Assembly: GCA_024742275.1 (NCBI GenBank)
Contig: JANSYS010000011.1
Coordinates: 62,001-126,000, forward strand
Origin: Alphaproteobacteria bacterium
GTDB taxonomy: Bacteria > Pseudomonadota > Alphaproteobacteria > Thalassobaculales > Thalassobaculaceae
Direction: 5' to 3'
Length of the DNA: 64,000 nucleotides
The translations under genes and the position numbers were made by a program. Shown here one piece after another: positions 20,258 to 29,744 of this stretch (position 1 is the first letter of the stretch; each line of letters begins with the position of its first letter). Under the pieces are notes generated by a model that saw only the letters and a program-made list of their open reading frames with translations, made no database searches and was not told the DNA's origin.

Positions 20258-22660
20258 ATGAGCGAGCCACATCAGGCCGACGATCGCCCCGCATGGGGCA
20301 ACCTTCTGGAAGCCTACCGCCGGCTGCCGGGCGTGGCCGACGAACTGTATGACAGCGAAGGGCGGGTCAGGCCGGTCTGGCAACCGTTCCTGCGCGACCT
20401 CGCCGCGCTAGACGCGGATGAATTGGATCACGCGCTCGCCCGCGGAAGCCAGTACCTGCGCGATGCCGGTGTCTTCTTCCGCCAGTATGCGGCCGGAGAC
20501 TCGACAGAACGGGACTGGCCGCTGAGCCACCTTCCCATGCTAATCGAGGCCGGGGAGTGGCAGAATATCGCCACCGCACTGATGCAGCGCGCCGACGTCC
20601 TGGAAGCGGCGATGGCCGACTTCTATGGACCGAACCAACTGGTCGCGGACGGCGTGCTGCCGGCCCGCCTGCTCGCCTCCAACCCCGAATGGCTGCGGCC
20701 GATGGTCGGGGTGCAGCCGCGCCATGGCCACTACCTGCATTTCCTCGCCTTCGACATCGGCCGTGGGCCGGATGGAAAATGGTGGGTTCTGGGCGACCGC
20801 ACCCAAGCCCCCTCCGGCGCCGGCTTCGCGCTGGAAACCAGGATGGCGACCTCGCGCAGCTTCTCGTCGATGACCAGCAATGCCAACGTCATGCGGCTCG
20901 CGGGATTCTTCCGGCGGTTCAGGGATACGCTTTTGAGCATGCGCGACGGCGAGACCAGCCGCGTGGCGATCCTGACTCCGGGGCCCCTGAACGATACCTA
21001 TTTCGAGCACTCCTATATCGCCCGTTATCTCGGACTGATGCTGGTCCAGGGTGCCGATCTGGCGGTGCGCGAGAACCGACTGATGGTGCGCACGGTCAGC
21101 GGTCTGCAGCCCGTGTCCGTCGTCTGGCGCCGGCTCGACGCCGAATGGACGGACCCACTGGAGCTGAACGAGGGCTCGCAGCTCGGCACGCCAGGGATGG
21201 TCGGCGCCCTGCGCAACGGCTCCTTCACGATGGTCAACGCCCTCGGATCCGGCGTCCTGGAAGCCCGCGCGCTGATGGCCTTTATGCCCCGGATGAGCGA
21301 GGTGCTGATGGGCCAGCCGCTGGCGATGCCCAACATCGCCACGTGGTGGTGCGGCGGTACCGCCGAACGGGACTTCGTAAAGGCCAATCTCGAGCGGATG
21401 ACCATCGACAACGCCATGTCGACACGCCTGCCTTTCGACCACGGCCCGAATGTCGTCATCGGCGGTCGAAAGCTCGACGGATCTCCGGTTGATCCGGACT
21501 GGATCGACAGGAACGGGCCGCTGCTCGCGGGCCAGGAGGTGGTCTCCCTCTCCACCGCACCCGCTCTGGTTGACGGGAAGTTGGAAGCCAGGCCAATGAG
21601 CCTTCGGGTCTTCGTCGCTCGGTCAGGCGGCGGATGGGTCGTCATGCCGGGCGGCTTTGCCCGCATCGGAAATTCAGCGGAAAGCGCCGACATCTCCATG
21701 CAGCGCGGCGGCGCCGTTTCCGACGTGTGGGTCGTGTCGGACAAGACCGGTCCTGTGGACACCTTGCTGGAGACCGGCGGCGGCAGCGCCAAGCGGACTC
21801 ATGACATGAGCCTTCCGAGCACGGCCGCCGACAACCTGTTCTGGCTCGGCCGCTATGTGGAACGGACCGACTTCAAGATTCGACTGCTGCGGGCGCTGCA
21901 TGCGCGGCTGGCCGAAACCGGCGGCGGCGACTATCCGCTGGCGGTGACGCTCTCCGACTACCTCGCGTCCCTCGGCATGGAGACGGACGATCCGATCTTC
22001 GACGGCATCCTGGAGGACATGCGCTGCGCGCTGCGGAGCGCCGGACAGGTGCGCGACCGGTTCTCGACGGACGCCTGGAACGCCCTCGTCGACCTTACCA
22101 GGACGACGGAAATGTTCGCCGAGCGCGTGCTGCCGGGCGACGACGCGTCGCGGGCGTTCAGCGTTCTCCTGCGCAAGACCTCGGGTTTCGCGGGACTGGT
22201 TCACGAGAACATGTACCGTTCGACCGGATGGCGGTTCCTCGGCATCGGCCGGGCCGTAGAGAGAACCTGGGGGATGATGAACTTCCTGCGGGTGTTTACC
22301 GACGTGGAGGCGCCGGACGGCAGCCTGGACCTGGCCATCGAGGTCGGCGACTCGGTGATGACCCACCGTCGGCGCTACGCCGCGGGCACCAGTCGCGACA
22401 CCGCCGTCGATCTGTTGCTGCTGGATGACATGAACCCGCGGTCGGTCCTGAACCAGCTCATAGCGATCGACGATCATGCCTCGTTTCTCCCGGTCTCCGT
22501 CGAGGAGGTCCGGATGACACCTTTTCAGCGTCGGGTGCTGGAGATGAAGACGGTTCTGGCCGCCGCGGCACCCCGGGAAATCACGCCCGAACGGCTGGAT
22601 GATCTGTCGGAGGACGCGGCGTCCCTCACCGGCCTGCTGGCCGACACCTATCTGCAATAG
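20258..22660 (+). CDS. Circularly permuted ATP-grasp protein fused to alpha-E domain (DUF404/407 + DUF403)
   Basis: Protein of 800 residues. The first 480 residues match the circularly permuted ATP-grasp families DUF404/DUF407, predicted to make peptide or amide bonds using ATP. The last 300 residues, beginning near PSTAADNLFWLGRYVERTDF, are the helical alpha-E (DUF403) domain, including the HENMYRSTGWRFLGIGRAVE stretch. In many bacteria the two parts are separate genes; here they are fused. The gene starts two bases after the DUF2126 gene and ends 12 bases before the second transglutaminase gene. Comparative work predicts a peptide-modification system, but the product is unknown. Confidence 0.92.
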   Translation: MSEPHQADDRPAWGNLLEAYRRLPGVADELYDSEGRVRPVWQPFLRDLAALDADELDHALARGSQYLRDAGVFFRQYAAGDSTERDWPLSHLPMLIEAGEWQNIATALMQRADVLEAAMADFYGPNQLVADGVLPARLLASNPEWLRPMVGVQPRHGHYLHFLAFDIGRGPDGKWWVLGDRTQAPSGAGFALETRMATSRSFSSMTSNANVMRLAGFFRRFRDTLLSMRDGETSRVAILTPGPLNDTYFEHSYIARYLGLMLVQGADLAVRENRLMVRTVSGLQPVSVVWRRLDAEWTDPLELNEGSQLGTPGMVGALRNGSFTMVNALGSGVLEARALMAFMPRMSEVLMGQPLAMPNIATWWCGGTAERDFVKANLERMTIDNAMSTRLPFDHGPNVVIGGRKLDGSPVDPDWIDRNGPLLAGQEVVSLSTAPALVDGKLEARPMSLRVFVARSGGGWVVMPGGFARIGNSAESADISMQRGGAVSDVWVVSDKTGPVDTLLETGGGSAKRTHDMSLPSTAADNLFWLGRYVERTDFKIRLLRALHARLAETGGGDYPLAVTLSDYLASLGMETDDPIFDGILEDMRCALRSAGQVRDRFSTDAWNALVDLTRTTEMFAERVLPGDDASRAFSVLLRKTSGFAGLVHENMYRSTGWRFLGIGRAVERTWGMMNFLRVFTDVEAPDGSLDLAIEVGDSVMTHRRRYAAGTSRDTAVDLLLLDDMNPRSVLNQLIAIDDHASFLPVSVEEVRMTPFQRRVLEMKTVLAAAAPREITPERLDDLSEDAASLTGLLADTYLQ

Positions 22661-22672
22661 AAGCGAACGCCG

Positions 22673-23554
22673 ATGCTCTACGACATCACCTTGCGGATCG
22701 AGTATGCCTATGACGGCATGGCTGCGGCAGGACGGCATCTGCTACGCCTGACACCGGCAACGATCCCGGGACAGCAGCGGGTGATCGCCGCCAACCTGGA
22801 CGTCGCCCCGGCCCCGTTCGAGCGGAATTTCTCCCATGATTTCTTCGGGAACCGATGCGTCGGCGTTTCCTACGACGAGGCCGTCGAGGAGACCGCCTTC
22901 CTGATGCAGGCTCGGGTTGATCGCGCCCCGCTGGACCCCGTCTTCGACGTGTCGCCAAGCCTGGACAGGCTGACCGAGGAGCTTGAGACGATCCTGTCGG
23001 TGGCCGCCGACTCCCCGCAGCATTTCCGCGGCCGGTCGCCCCGAATCCCGCCGTCGTCCGAGGTTGCGGCCTGGGCGCGAACGCAGACTTCCGCAAGCCC
23101 GAGCGCGTTGGACGCGGTCCGTACGATCTGCACCGCCCTGCATGCAGAAATGGCGTTCGATCCGGAAGCCACCGCCGTCGACACGCCGCTGGAGGAGGCT
23201 TTCCGCGCTCGCCACGGGGTCTGCCAGGACTTCACCCACATCGCCATCTGCGCGCTGCGCAGCGTCGGTGTGCCCGCCGGCTATGTCAGCGGCTTCCTGC
23301 GCACCATTCCGCCAAAAGGGTCCGCGCGCCTGGAAGGAGCGGACGCCATGCACGCCTGGGTGCGCGCCTGGTGCGGAATGGAGATAGGGTGGGTCGAGTT
23401 CGACCCGACCAACAACATGATGGCCGGCGAGGATCACGTCACCGTCGCCGTGGGCCGCGACTACTTCGACGTCGCGCCGGTAAAGGGCGCGCTGCGCACG
23501 GCCGGATCCCAGGAGACCTCGCAATCCGTCGACATGGTCGCGGTCTCAGGCTGA
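22673..23554 (+). CDS. Transglutaminase family protein (bacterial transglutaminase-like N domain)
   Basis: Protein of 293 residues, third member of the ATP-grasp/alpha-E cluster. The N-terminal beta domain is followed by the transglutaminase core with HGVCQDFTH (Cys), DAMHAWVRAWC (His) and WVEFDPTNN (Asp), so the catalytic triad is intact. It could act as a peptidase or as a transferase on the product of the ATP-grasp enzyme. No signal peptide is visible. The ATG is at 22673, 12 bases after the previous stop, so co-translation is likely. Confidence 0.93.
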   Translation: MLYDITLRIEYAYDGMAAAGRHLLRLTPATIPGQQRVIAANLDVAPAPFERNFSHDFFGNRCVGVSYDEAVEETAFLMQARVDRAPLDPVFDVSPSLDRLTEELETILSVAADSPQHFRGRSPRIPPSSEVAAWARTQTSASPSALDAVRTICTALHAEMAFDPEATAVDTPLEEAFRARHGVCQDFTHIAICALRSVGVPAGYVSGFLRTIPPKGSARLEGADAMHAWVRAWCGMEIGWVEFDPTNNMMAGEDHVTVAVGRDYFDVAPVKGALRTAGSQETSQSVDMVAVSG

Positions 23555-23576
23555 TCGTCGCTCGGTGGAGGCGAAC

Positions 23577-24197
23577 GTGAGAAAGCTCTACGGCCGACCG
23601 TTCAGCGTCTATGTCCGCACGGTCAGGCTCTGCCTTGAGGAGAAGGGCCTGGACTACGAACTCGTCCCGGTCGATCCATTCGAACCAGCGAGCCTGCCCG
23701 TCTGGTATCGCGACCTGCATCCGTTCGGGAAAATGCCGGCGTTCGAAGACGACGACCTGCGTCTCTACGAGAGCGACGCGATCTTGCGTTACCTTGAGGC
23801 CCGGTACCCCAAACCGAGCCTGCTTCCGGCCGAGCCCGCCGCCTTGGCCCGCGCCGTCCAGGCCATGCGCGTTATGGACAACTATGCCTACCCGGCCATG
23901 GTGTGGAGCATCTTCGTGTGCGAGGTTCACGACGTTCAGGAAGGCTCGATGCCGAGGGACCTTGCCTTGTCCCAGTCGCAAGCAATCCTCGCGGAACTCG
24001 ACAGATGGCTCGCCGACGGGCCGTGGCTCGCGGGCGACGCCCTGACGCTTGCGGACACCCATTTCCTGTCGGCGATCGACCTGTTCGCCATGACCGATAT
24101 CGGTTGCGAGATGATCGACGCTCACCCTGCCGTCCGTGCCTGGTGGCAGCGTCTGCGCACCCGACCGTCGGCTGTGGCCACGGCATTCCCAGCCTGA
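23577..24197 (+). CDS. Glutathione S-transferase family protein
   Basis: GST-fold protein of 206 residues: a thioredoxin-like N-terminal domain (KLYGRPFSVYVRTVRLCLEE, then FGKMPAFEDDDLRLYESDAI) and a helical C-terminal domain with a WLADGPWLAGDALTLADTHF core. The GTG start at 23577 has GGTGGAGG five bases upstream; the GTG at 23565 lies inside that ribosome site and is less likely. It follows the transglutaminase gene by 22 bases and precedes a second GST gene by ten, so it may belong to the same transcript. The substrate is unknown. Confidence 0.9.
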   Translation: MRKLYGRPFSVYVRTVRLCLEEKGLDYELVPVDPFEPASLPVWYRDLHPFGKMPAFEDDDLRLYESDAILRYLEARYPKPSLLPAEPAALARAVQAMRVMDNYAYPAMVWSIFVCEVHDVQEGSMPRDLALSQSQAILAELDRWLADGPWLAGDALTLADTHFLSAIDLFAMTDIGCEMIDAHPAVRAWWQRLRTRPSAVATAFPA

Positions 24198-24207
24198 GAG
24201 ATCGGCG

Positions 24208-24903
24208 ATGCTCTATACCCTGTTCTTCAATCCGGACAGCGCCAACCTCGTGATCCGTTTCGCGCTCGAGGAACTCGGCCTCGCTTATGAGGATCGGCTC
24301 GTCGCGGGGCGGCGGACAGGCCGGGACGCCGCCTTTCACCAGATGAATCCCACCGGTCTTCTGCCTGTGCTGATCGATCGCGGCACCGGTCAGCCCATCG
24401 CGGAGACGGCGGCGATCCTGCTCTATCTGACCGACCGGCATGGGGCGCTCGGAACCGGCATCGAAGATCCTGCGGGGCGCGGCAACTATCTCCGGCGGCT
24501 CTTTCATCTCTCCAATACCGTCCACGCCCATCTCAGACTGGGTTTCTACTCGGACCGCGTCTCCGACAGTCCGACGACCTCGGAAAGCGTCACCAAATGG
24601 AGCGCACAGGAGACCCTGGCCGGAGTGGCGATCTATGAAGACCTTCTCGCGGACGGGCGCCCGTGGATCCTCGGCGGCGCCGTCAGCGTGTGCGACTATT
24701 ATCTCGGCGCCTGCATTCGTTGGGCTCAACTCTATGCGCCGAACAGACCCGTTCTCGACCGCGCCGATCTCGACCGGTTTCCGCGCGTCGTGGCCATGCT
24801 GGACCGATTGCAGGAACGGCCGGCCGCCCTGCGGGCCGCGGCGAAGGAGGGGCTGACCGGTCCCCTCTTCCTGTCCCCCACCGCGATGAAGACGCCGGCC
24901 TGA
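24208..24903 (+). CDS. Glutathione S-transferase family protein
   Basis: Second GST-fold protein, 231 residues. The N-terminal thioredoxin-like domain begins MLYTLFFNPDSANLVIRFAL and has NPTGLLPVLIDRG, with cis-Pro, then IAETAAILLYL; the helical domain follows. The open frame begins at 24136, but ATG 24208 gives the normal N-terminus and sits ten bases after the previous GST gene. The two GST proteins are not close copies of each other. Its stop is 15 bases from the stop of the convergent deaminase-like gene. Confidence 0.9.
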   Translation: MLYTLFFNPDSANLVIRFALEELGLAYEDRLVAGRRTGRDAAFHQMNPTGLLPVLIDRGTGQPIAETAAILLYLTDRHGALGTGIEDPAGRGNYLRRLFHLSNTVHAHLRLGFYSDRVSDSPTTSESVTKWSAQETLAGVAIYEDLLADGRPWILGGAVSVCDYYLGACIRWAQLYAPNRPVLDRADLDRFPRVVAMLDRLQERPAALRAAAKEGLTGPLFLSPTAMKTPA

Positions 24904-24918
24904 CCGGCGAGACGGGCG

Positions 24919-26211
24919 TCAGCGGATGGCGCTGCCGGTACCATGCCGCCGCCGGACACTGGACGGACGCCCAGGGATCGACAGCCGCGCGTCGTTCCGC
25001 GCCCGGCGGGAGATCACCCTGCCTTTTGCGATCACACAGAGCCGGTCCGGGCGCAATCGGACCGCCTCGATCTTGTCGCCTGCATCCAGCACGACCAAGG
25101 AGGCCACCGAGCCGACCTCCAACCCGTAGCCGTCAAGATGCATGATCTTCGCGCTCTCTGCTGTAACCATGTCGAAACAGCGGGCCATCTCTTCCGGCGC
25201 GCTCATCTGCGCCACATGCAGGCCCATGAACGCCACGTCCAGCATGTCGCCGGTGCCGAGCGAGTACCACGGGTCGCGCACGCAGTCCTGGCCCCAGCCA
25301 ACGGTGATGCCGAGCGCCTGCATCTCCTTCACCCGCGTCAGGCCGCGGCGTTTCGGAAACGTGTCGTGGCGCCCCTGGAGCATGATGTTGATCAGCGGGT
25401 TCGGGATGGCTGCAATCTCGGCCTCGGCGATCAGCGGAAGAAGCTTGGAGACGTAGTAGTTGTCCATCGAATGCATCGAGGTCAGGTGCGAGCCCGCCAC
25501 CCGGCCTTGCAGGCCGAGGCGCTGCGTCTCGTAGGCCAGAGTCTCGATGTGCCGAGATAGCGGATCGTCCGTCTCGTCGCAGTGCATGTCGACCAGAAGG
25601 CCACGCTCGGCCGCGATCTCGCAGAGCGCCGTCACCGAGGCCGCGCCGTCGGCCATGGATCGCTCGAAATGCGGAATGCCGCCGACAACGTCTACACCCA
25701 TGTCCAGGGCGCGGACCGTGTTGGAATACGCCGTCGGGTCGCGGTACAGCCCGTCCTGGGGAAACGCGACCAGTTGGAGATCGATATAGCCCTTCACCGA
25801 CTCGCGGACATCGAGCAGCGCCTCTACTCCGAGGAGCCGATCGTCGCAGGTGTCGACATGGCTTCGGATCGCGAGCAATCCGAGACTCGCCGCCCAGTCG
25901 CAATAGGCGAGCGCGCGTTCCTTGATCTCGTCGACAGTCACGATCTGTTTCAGTTCGCCCCAGAGCGCGATGCCTTCGAGAAGGGTGCCTGACGCGTTGA
26001 TCCTCGGCAGACCGTAGCTAAGCGTGGCGTCCATGTGGAAATGCGGGTCGACGAAGGGCGGAGAGACCAAGTCGCCCGATGCGTCGATCAGCTCGCCGAC
26101 CTGGACCCCATCATCCAGGCGCTCGACCGCGGCGATCCGGCCGTCCCGGATACCGATATCGGTTACCGAACCGTCCGGCAGGGTGCCGCCCTTCACGACG
26201 ATGTCGAACAT
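24919..26211 (-). CDS. Cytosine deaminase-like amidohydrolase
   Basis: Metal-dependent hydrolase of 430 residues. Ligands appear in order: DPHFHMD (first two His), HCDETDD with the preceding LLVDM, the His in AGSHLTSMHSMD, and the Asp in GWGQDCVRDPW. This is the pattern of the CodA cytosine deaminase branch. It is last in the importer operon, starting two bases from the end of the second permease gene, which supports a nucleobase or related ring as substrate. The last 25 residues are basic and variable. Cytosine itself is not proven; isoguanine, creatinine-like or other deaminations are possible. Confidence 0.85.
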   Translation of the reverse strand: MFDIVVKGGTLPDGSVTDIGIRDGRIAAVERLDDGVQVGELIDASGDLVSPPFVDPHFHMDATLSYGLPRINASGTLLEGIALWGELKQIVTVDEIKERALAYCDWAASLGLLAIRSHVDTCDDRLLGVEALLDVRESVKGYIDLQLVAFPQDGLYRDPTAYSNTVRALDMGVDVVGGIPHFERSMADGAASVTALCEIAAERGLLVDMHCDETDDPLSRHIETLAYETQRLGLQGRVAGSHLTSMHSMDNYYVSKLLPLIAEAEIAAIPNPLINIMLQGRHDTFPKRRGLTRVKEMQALGITVGWGQDCVRDPWYSLGTGDMLDVAFMGLHVAQMSAPEEMARCFDMVTAESAKIMHLDGYGLEVGSVASLVVLDAGDKIEAVRLRPDRLCVIAKGRVISRRARNDARLSIPGRPSSVRRRHGTGSAIR

Positions 26212-26212
26212 A

Positions 26213-27157
26213 TCAGCGCTCCCCCCTGTTGAACGGGACCATCAGGGCCGCCGGCACCTCGGCCCGGCGCGACATGACCACCAGCGCCAGGATCGAGAGC
26301 AGATACGGCATCATCAGGAAGATCTGATACGGGATATCGGCCCCGAGCGACGTCTGTTGCAACCGGATCTGCAGAGCGTCGAAGGCCGCGAACAGCAACG
26401 CGCCAAGCACAGCCTTACCCGGTTTCCAGGCGCCGAACACGACCAGCGCGATGCAGATCCACCCTCGGCCGTTCACCATCTCGAAGAAGAACGAGTTGAA
26501 GGCCGACATGGTCAGAAACGCGCCGCCGACCGCCATAAGGCCGGAGCCAACGATCACCGCGCCCATGCGCAGGCCGGTGACCGACAGACCCTGGGCCTCC
26601 ACCGAGTGCGGGTTTTCTCCGACCGCGCGCAACGCCAGGCCGAGCGGCGTGCGGTAGAGCACGAAGGCGACGACAGCAGCGGCGACGAATGCGAGGTAGG
26701 TCAGCGGGGTCTGGGCGAAAAGCGCCGGGCCGACGATCGGTATGTCGGACACTATCGGGATCGGCAACTCCTTGAACGCCTCGATCCGCGGCGGGTTGGT
26801 CACCTCCGGCAGGGATACCCGGTAGGCGAAGTAGGTCGAGGCGGTCGCCAGCAGCGTGATCCCGAGGCCGACCACATGCTGGCTGAGACCGAACGGCACG
26901 GACAGGATCGCATGCAGGAGACCGAACAGCATCCCAGCGCCCATGGCGACGGCCACCCCGGTCCAAAGATCGGCCCCGGAATAGACCGCCATCCAACCGG
27001 CGAAGGCGCCGACCACCATGATTCCTTCGATGCCGAGGTTCAGCACGCCCGCCCGCTCGCAAATCAGTTCGCCGAGCGTGGCGAAGATCAACGGACTCGC
27101 GATCCGAACCGCGGCCGCCCAAAAGCTGGCCGAGAGGAGGATGTCCAGGATCTCCAC
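26213..27157 (-). CDS. Nucleoside/purine ABC transporter permease (YufQ type)
   Basis: Inner-membrane permease of 314 residues with about nine hydrophobic segments. The motif LGELICERAGVLNLGIEGIM near residue 30 is the hallmark of the permease pairs that work with BMP-type binding proteins, and GLALRAVGENPHSVEAQGLS is the cytoplasmic coupling loop. It starts three bases after the first permease gene and ends at the start of the deaminase-like gene. Known relatives import nucleosides or purines. Confidence 0.93.
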   Translation of the reverse strand: MEILDILLSASFWAAAVRIASPLIFATLGELICERAGVLNLGIEGIMVVGAFAGWMAVYSGADLWTGVAVAMGAGMLFGLLHAILSVPFGLSQHVVGLGITLLATASTYFAYRVSLPEVTNPPRIEAFKELPIPIVSDIPIVGPALFAQTPLTYLAFVAAAVVAFVLYRTPLGLALRAVGENPHSVEAQGLSVTGLRMGAVIVGSGLMAVGGAFLTMSAFNSFFFEMVNGRGWICIALVVFGAWKPGKAVLGALLFAAFDALQIRLQQTSLGADIPYQIFLMMPYLLSILALVVMSRRAEVPAALMVPFNRGER

Positions 27158-27160
27158 CGC

Positions 27161-28210
27161 CTACCCCCTTACAACCCGAAAGCGCGTCAGCATGATCGCC
27201 AGCACCATCAGCAGCAGCGCCGAAGCGAGCAGGATATCGGCGATATAGGTCGGCACGGCGGCGGCGCGACTCATGCTGTCGGCGCCCACGAATATCCCGG
27301 CGACGAAAAGGGCCGACACGACGACTCCCAGCGGATTCAGCAGCGCGAGCATCGCGACGATGATGCCGGTGTACCCGAAGCCCGGGCTCAGATCCAAGGT
27401 CAGGCTCCCCTTGAGCCCAGCCACTTCCGAAAAGCCGGCGAGCCCGGCCAGACCGCCGGAAATGAGCGCGGTCTTGATCACGACGCCCGTCACCGGAATG
27501 CCGGCGAACGACGCGGCACGACGGTTCAGGCCGACCGCGCGGATCTCGTATCCGAGGGTGGTCCGCGTCTGCATCACCCAGACCAGCAGGGCGCAGATGA
27601 GGGCCAGACCGAAGCCCCAGTGGAGCCTTAATCCATCGACGATGCGCGGCAGACGGGCCTCGGCGAGCAGCCGCTCGGATTTCGGCCAGCCCATTCCCAT
27701 CGGATCCTTCATCGGCCCTTCGAGCAACAGAGAGACGAACAGGATCATCACGAAGTTGAGCAGAAGCGTCGTGACCACCTCGTCGACACCGAGACGGGTC
27801 TTTAGCCAGGCCGGACCGAGCAGCAGCATCGCCCCGCCGACGATGGCCGTCCCCATCAGGATCGGGATCAGCAGCGCAGAAGGAAGCGGCAGCAGCCCAG
27901 TCCCGAGCACCACGACCAGCAGCGCCCCCATGTAGAGCTGCGCCTCGGCGCCGATGTTCCAGAGCTTTGCCCGGAAGGCGACCGCGACGGCAAGACCTGT
28001 GAAGATCAACGGCGTAGCCCGGTTCAGCGTCTCAAGGAGCGCGAATTTCGAACCGACCGCCCCCTTCACGATCAGCCCGAGTACGGCGAACGGATTAGAA
28101 CCGGCGACGAGGGACAACGCCATGGCGATCAGCACGGTTCCCCCCAGTGCCACCGCAGGCAGTCCTAGGGTGCGCGCCCAACCCGCATCGGCGACCGGTT
28201 CAAGCCGCAT
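27161..28210 (-). CDS. Nucleoside/purine ABC transporter permease (YufP type)
   Basis: Partner permease of 349 residues with many hydrophobic segments and the coupling loop GYEIRAVGLNRRAASFAGIP. The frame opens at 28252, but ATG 28210 is favoured because GGAGG lies six bases before it, giving MRLEPVADAG. This start overlaps the end of the ATPase gene by 11 bases, so translation is coupled. Confidence 0.92.
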   Translation of the reverse strand: MRLEPVADAGWARTLGLPAVALGGTVLIAMALSLVAGSNPFAVLGLIVKGAVGSKFALLETLNRATPLIFTGLAVAVAFRAKLWNIGAEAQLYMGALLVVVLGTGLLPLPSALLIPILMGTAIVGGAMLLLGPAWLKTRLGVDEVVTTLLLNFVMILFVSLLLEGPMKDPMGMGWPKSERLLAEARLPRIVDGLRLHWGFGLALICALLVWVMQTRTTLGYEIRAVGLNRRAASFAGIPVTGVVIKTALISGGLAGLAGFSEVAGLKGSLTLDLSPGFGYTGIIVAMLALLNPLGVVVSALFVAGIFVGADSMSRAAAVPTYIADILLASALLLMVLAIMLTRFRVVRG

Positions 28211-29744
28211 GACCGCCCTCCTCGAAGCCCTGTCCCGCCATCCAAACGCCAAGCTCCGCCGGGCTCTTTGAACCGCGGGCGAATGCCGGTGACAGGCGTC
28301 CTTCGGAGATGACGTGGATCACGTCCGCCAGGGTGAGGATCTCGTCCAGATCCTCCGAGATCAGCAATACCGCCGCCCCGGCCTCCCGCGCCTCGATCAG
28401 GCGGTTCTGGACATAGGTCACGGCCCCGATGTCGAGCCCGCGCACGGGCTGAACAGCCAGGATGATCGCCGGTTCGGCCTCAAGCACACGACCCAGGATA
28501 AGTTTCTGCATGTTGCCGCCGGAGAGCAGGCGAATGCGGGCATCCGGCCCCGGACAACGCACGTCGTAGCGCTCGATGATGGACCGCGTGTGCCGGTCGA
28601 CGGCCTGCCAGTCGAACCATCCGCGTCTCGAAAACGGCGCTTTCTCGTACGCTTCCAGAACGGCGTTCTCCGCCAGGGAAAAATCCGCCACCGTGCCGGT
28701 CCGATGTCGATCCTCGGGAATTCGCCCGATACCGGCCTCCAGCGCCGCCTTCGGCGTCCAGCCCTTCGCTTCCCGTCCGCCGATCTCCATCGCGCCAGCC
28801 GCCGGCACGATCTCCCCGGCGATCAGATCGGCCAGCGCCGTCTGACCGTTGCCCGAAACACCCGCGAGACCGGTGATTTGCCCAGCGCGCAGATCGAGCG
28901 ACAGCGACCGAAGCCCGACCGCATTGCCGACGGGAACGGTCGACACGTCGCGCAAACGCAACAGCACCCGGCCAGGCGCCGCGCCACCGACCTCCGGCGC
29001 ACGGATCTCGGACCCCACCATCATGTGGGCCAGCTGGTGCCGGTCGGTCTCAGCCGTCGCCACCTCGCCCACCAACCGGCCATGGCGGAGCACAAGGACT
29101 CGAGAGGAGATGGCAAGAACCTCGTGCATCTTATGGGAGATGAAGATGATCGACAGCCCGCGGGCCACTGCCTTGCGCAGGGTCGCGAACAGGTCGTCGG
29201 TCTCCTGAGGCGTCAGAACGGCAGTCGGTTCATCCAAGATCAGAACGCGTGCGTCTCGATACAGCGCCTTCAGGATCTCCACCCGCTGGCGCTCGCCGAC
29301 GCTGAGTGTCCCCGCCTTGGCGTCCGAATGGACGGCGAGGCCGAAATCCCGGCTGAGCTGCTCGATCCGGGCACGTGCAGCCGCGCGGCCGCTGCCCAGG
29401 CGCCAGAGCGGCTCAGTTCCGAGGATGATGTTTTCAAGAACCGAGAGGTTATCGGCCAGGGTGAAGTGCTGGTGAACCATCCCGACACCCGCCTCCAGCG
29501 CCGCCCTCGGATTGCCCGGCGGCAGGATATGGCCGAACGCCTCGATCTCTCCCGCGTCGGCCATGTAGTGACCGAACAGGATGTTCATCAGCGTCGTCTT
29601 GCCGGCACCGTTCTCTCCGAGAAGCGCGATCACCTCGCCCTCCCGCAGGTCGAAGGTGATCGCGTCGTTCGCGGTCAGCGGGCCGAACCGCTTGGTAATG
29701 TTGCGGAGGCGCAGGACTGCCCGCGCCTCCCCGCCGGACGGCAT
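28200..29744 (-). CDS. Nucleoside/purine ABC transporter ATPase, duplicated domains (YufO type)
   Basis: ATPase of 514 residues with two ABC domains in tandem, as in sugar and nucleoside importers. The first has a full Walker A (LLGENGAGKTTLM), signature LSVGERQR and Walker B LILDEPTA. The second domain has a changed Walker A (GVSGNGQTALAD) and signature LSGGNMQK, with ILAVQPVRGLD in place of Walker B, so it is probably the degenerate half usual in this family. The open frame runs up to 30164, but that part overlaps the binding protein gene. ATG 29744 shares one base with that gene's stop (TGATG). Confidence 0.94.
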   Translation of the reverse strand: MPSGGEARAVLRLRNITKRFGPLTANDAITFDLREGEVIALLGENGAGKTTLMNILFGHYMADAGEIEAFGHILPPGNPRAALEAGVGMVHQHFTLADNLSVLENIILGTEPLWRLGSGRAAARARIEQLSRDFGLAVHSDAKAGTLSVGERQRVEILKALYRDARVLILDEPTAVLTPQETDDLFATLRKAVARGLSIIFISHKMHEVLAISSRVLVLRHGRLVGEVATAETDRHQLAHMMVGSEIRAPEVGGAAPGRVLLRLRDVSTVPVGNAVGLRSLSLDLRAGQITGLAGVSGNGQTALADLIAGEIVPAAGAMEIGGREAKGWTPKAALEAGIGRIPEDRHRTGTVADFSLAENAVLEAYEKAPFSRRGWFDWQAVDRHTRSIIERYDVRCPGPDARIRLLSGGNMQKLILGRVLEAEPAIILAVQPVRGLDIGAVTYVQNRLIEAREAGAAVLLISEDLDEILTLADVIHVISEGRLSPAFARGSKSPAELGVWMAGQGFEEGGHAA

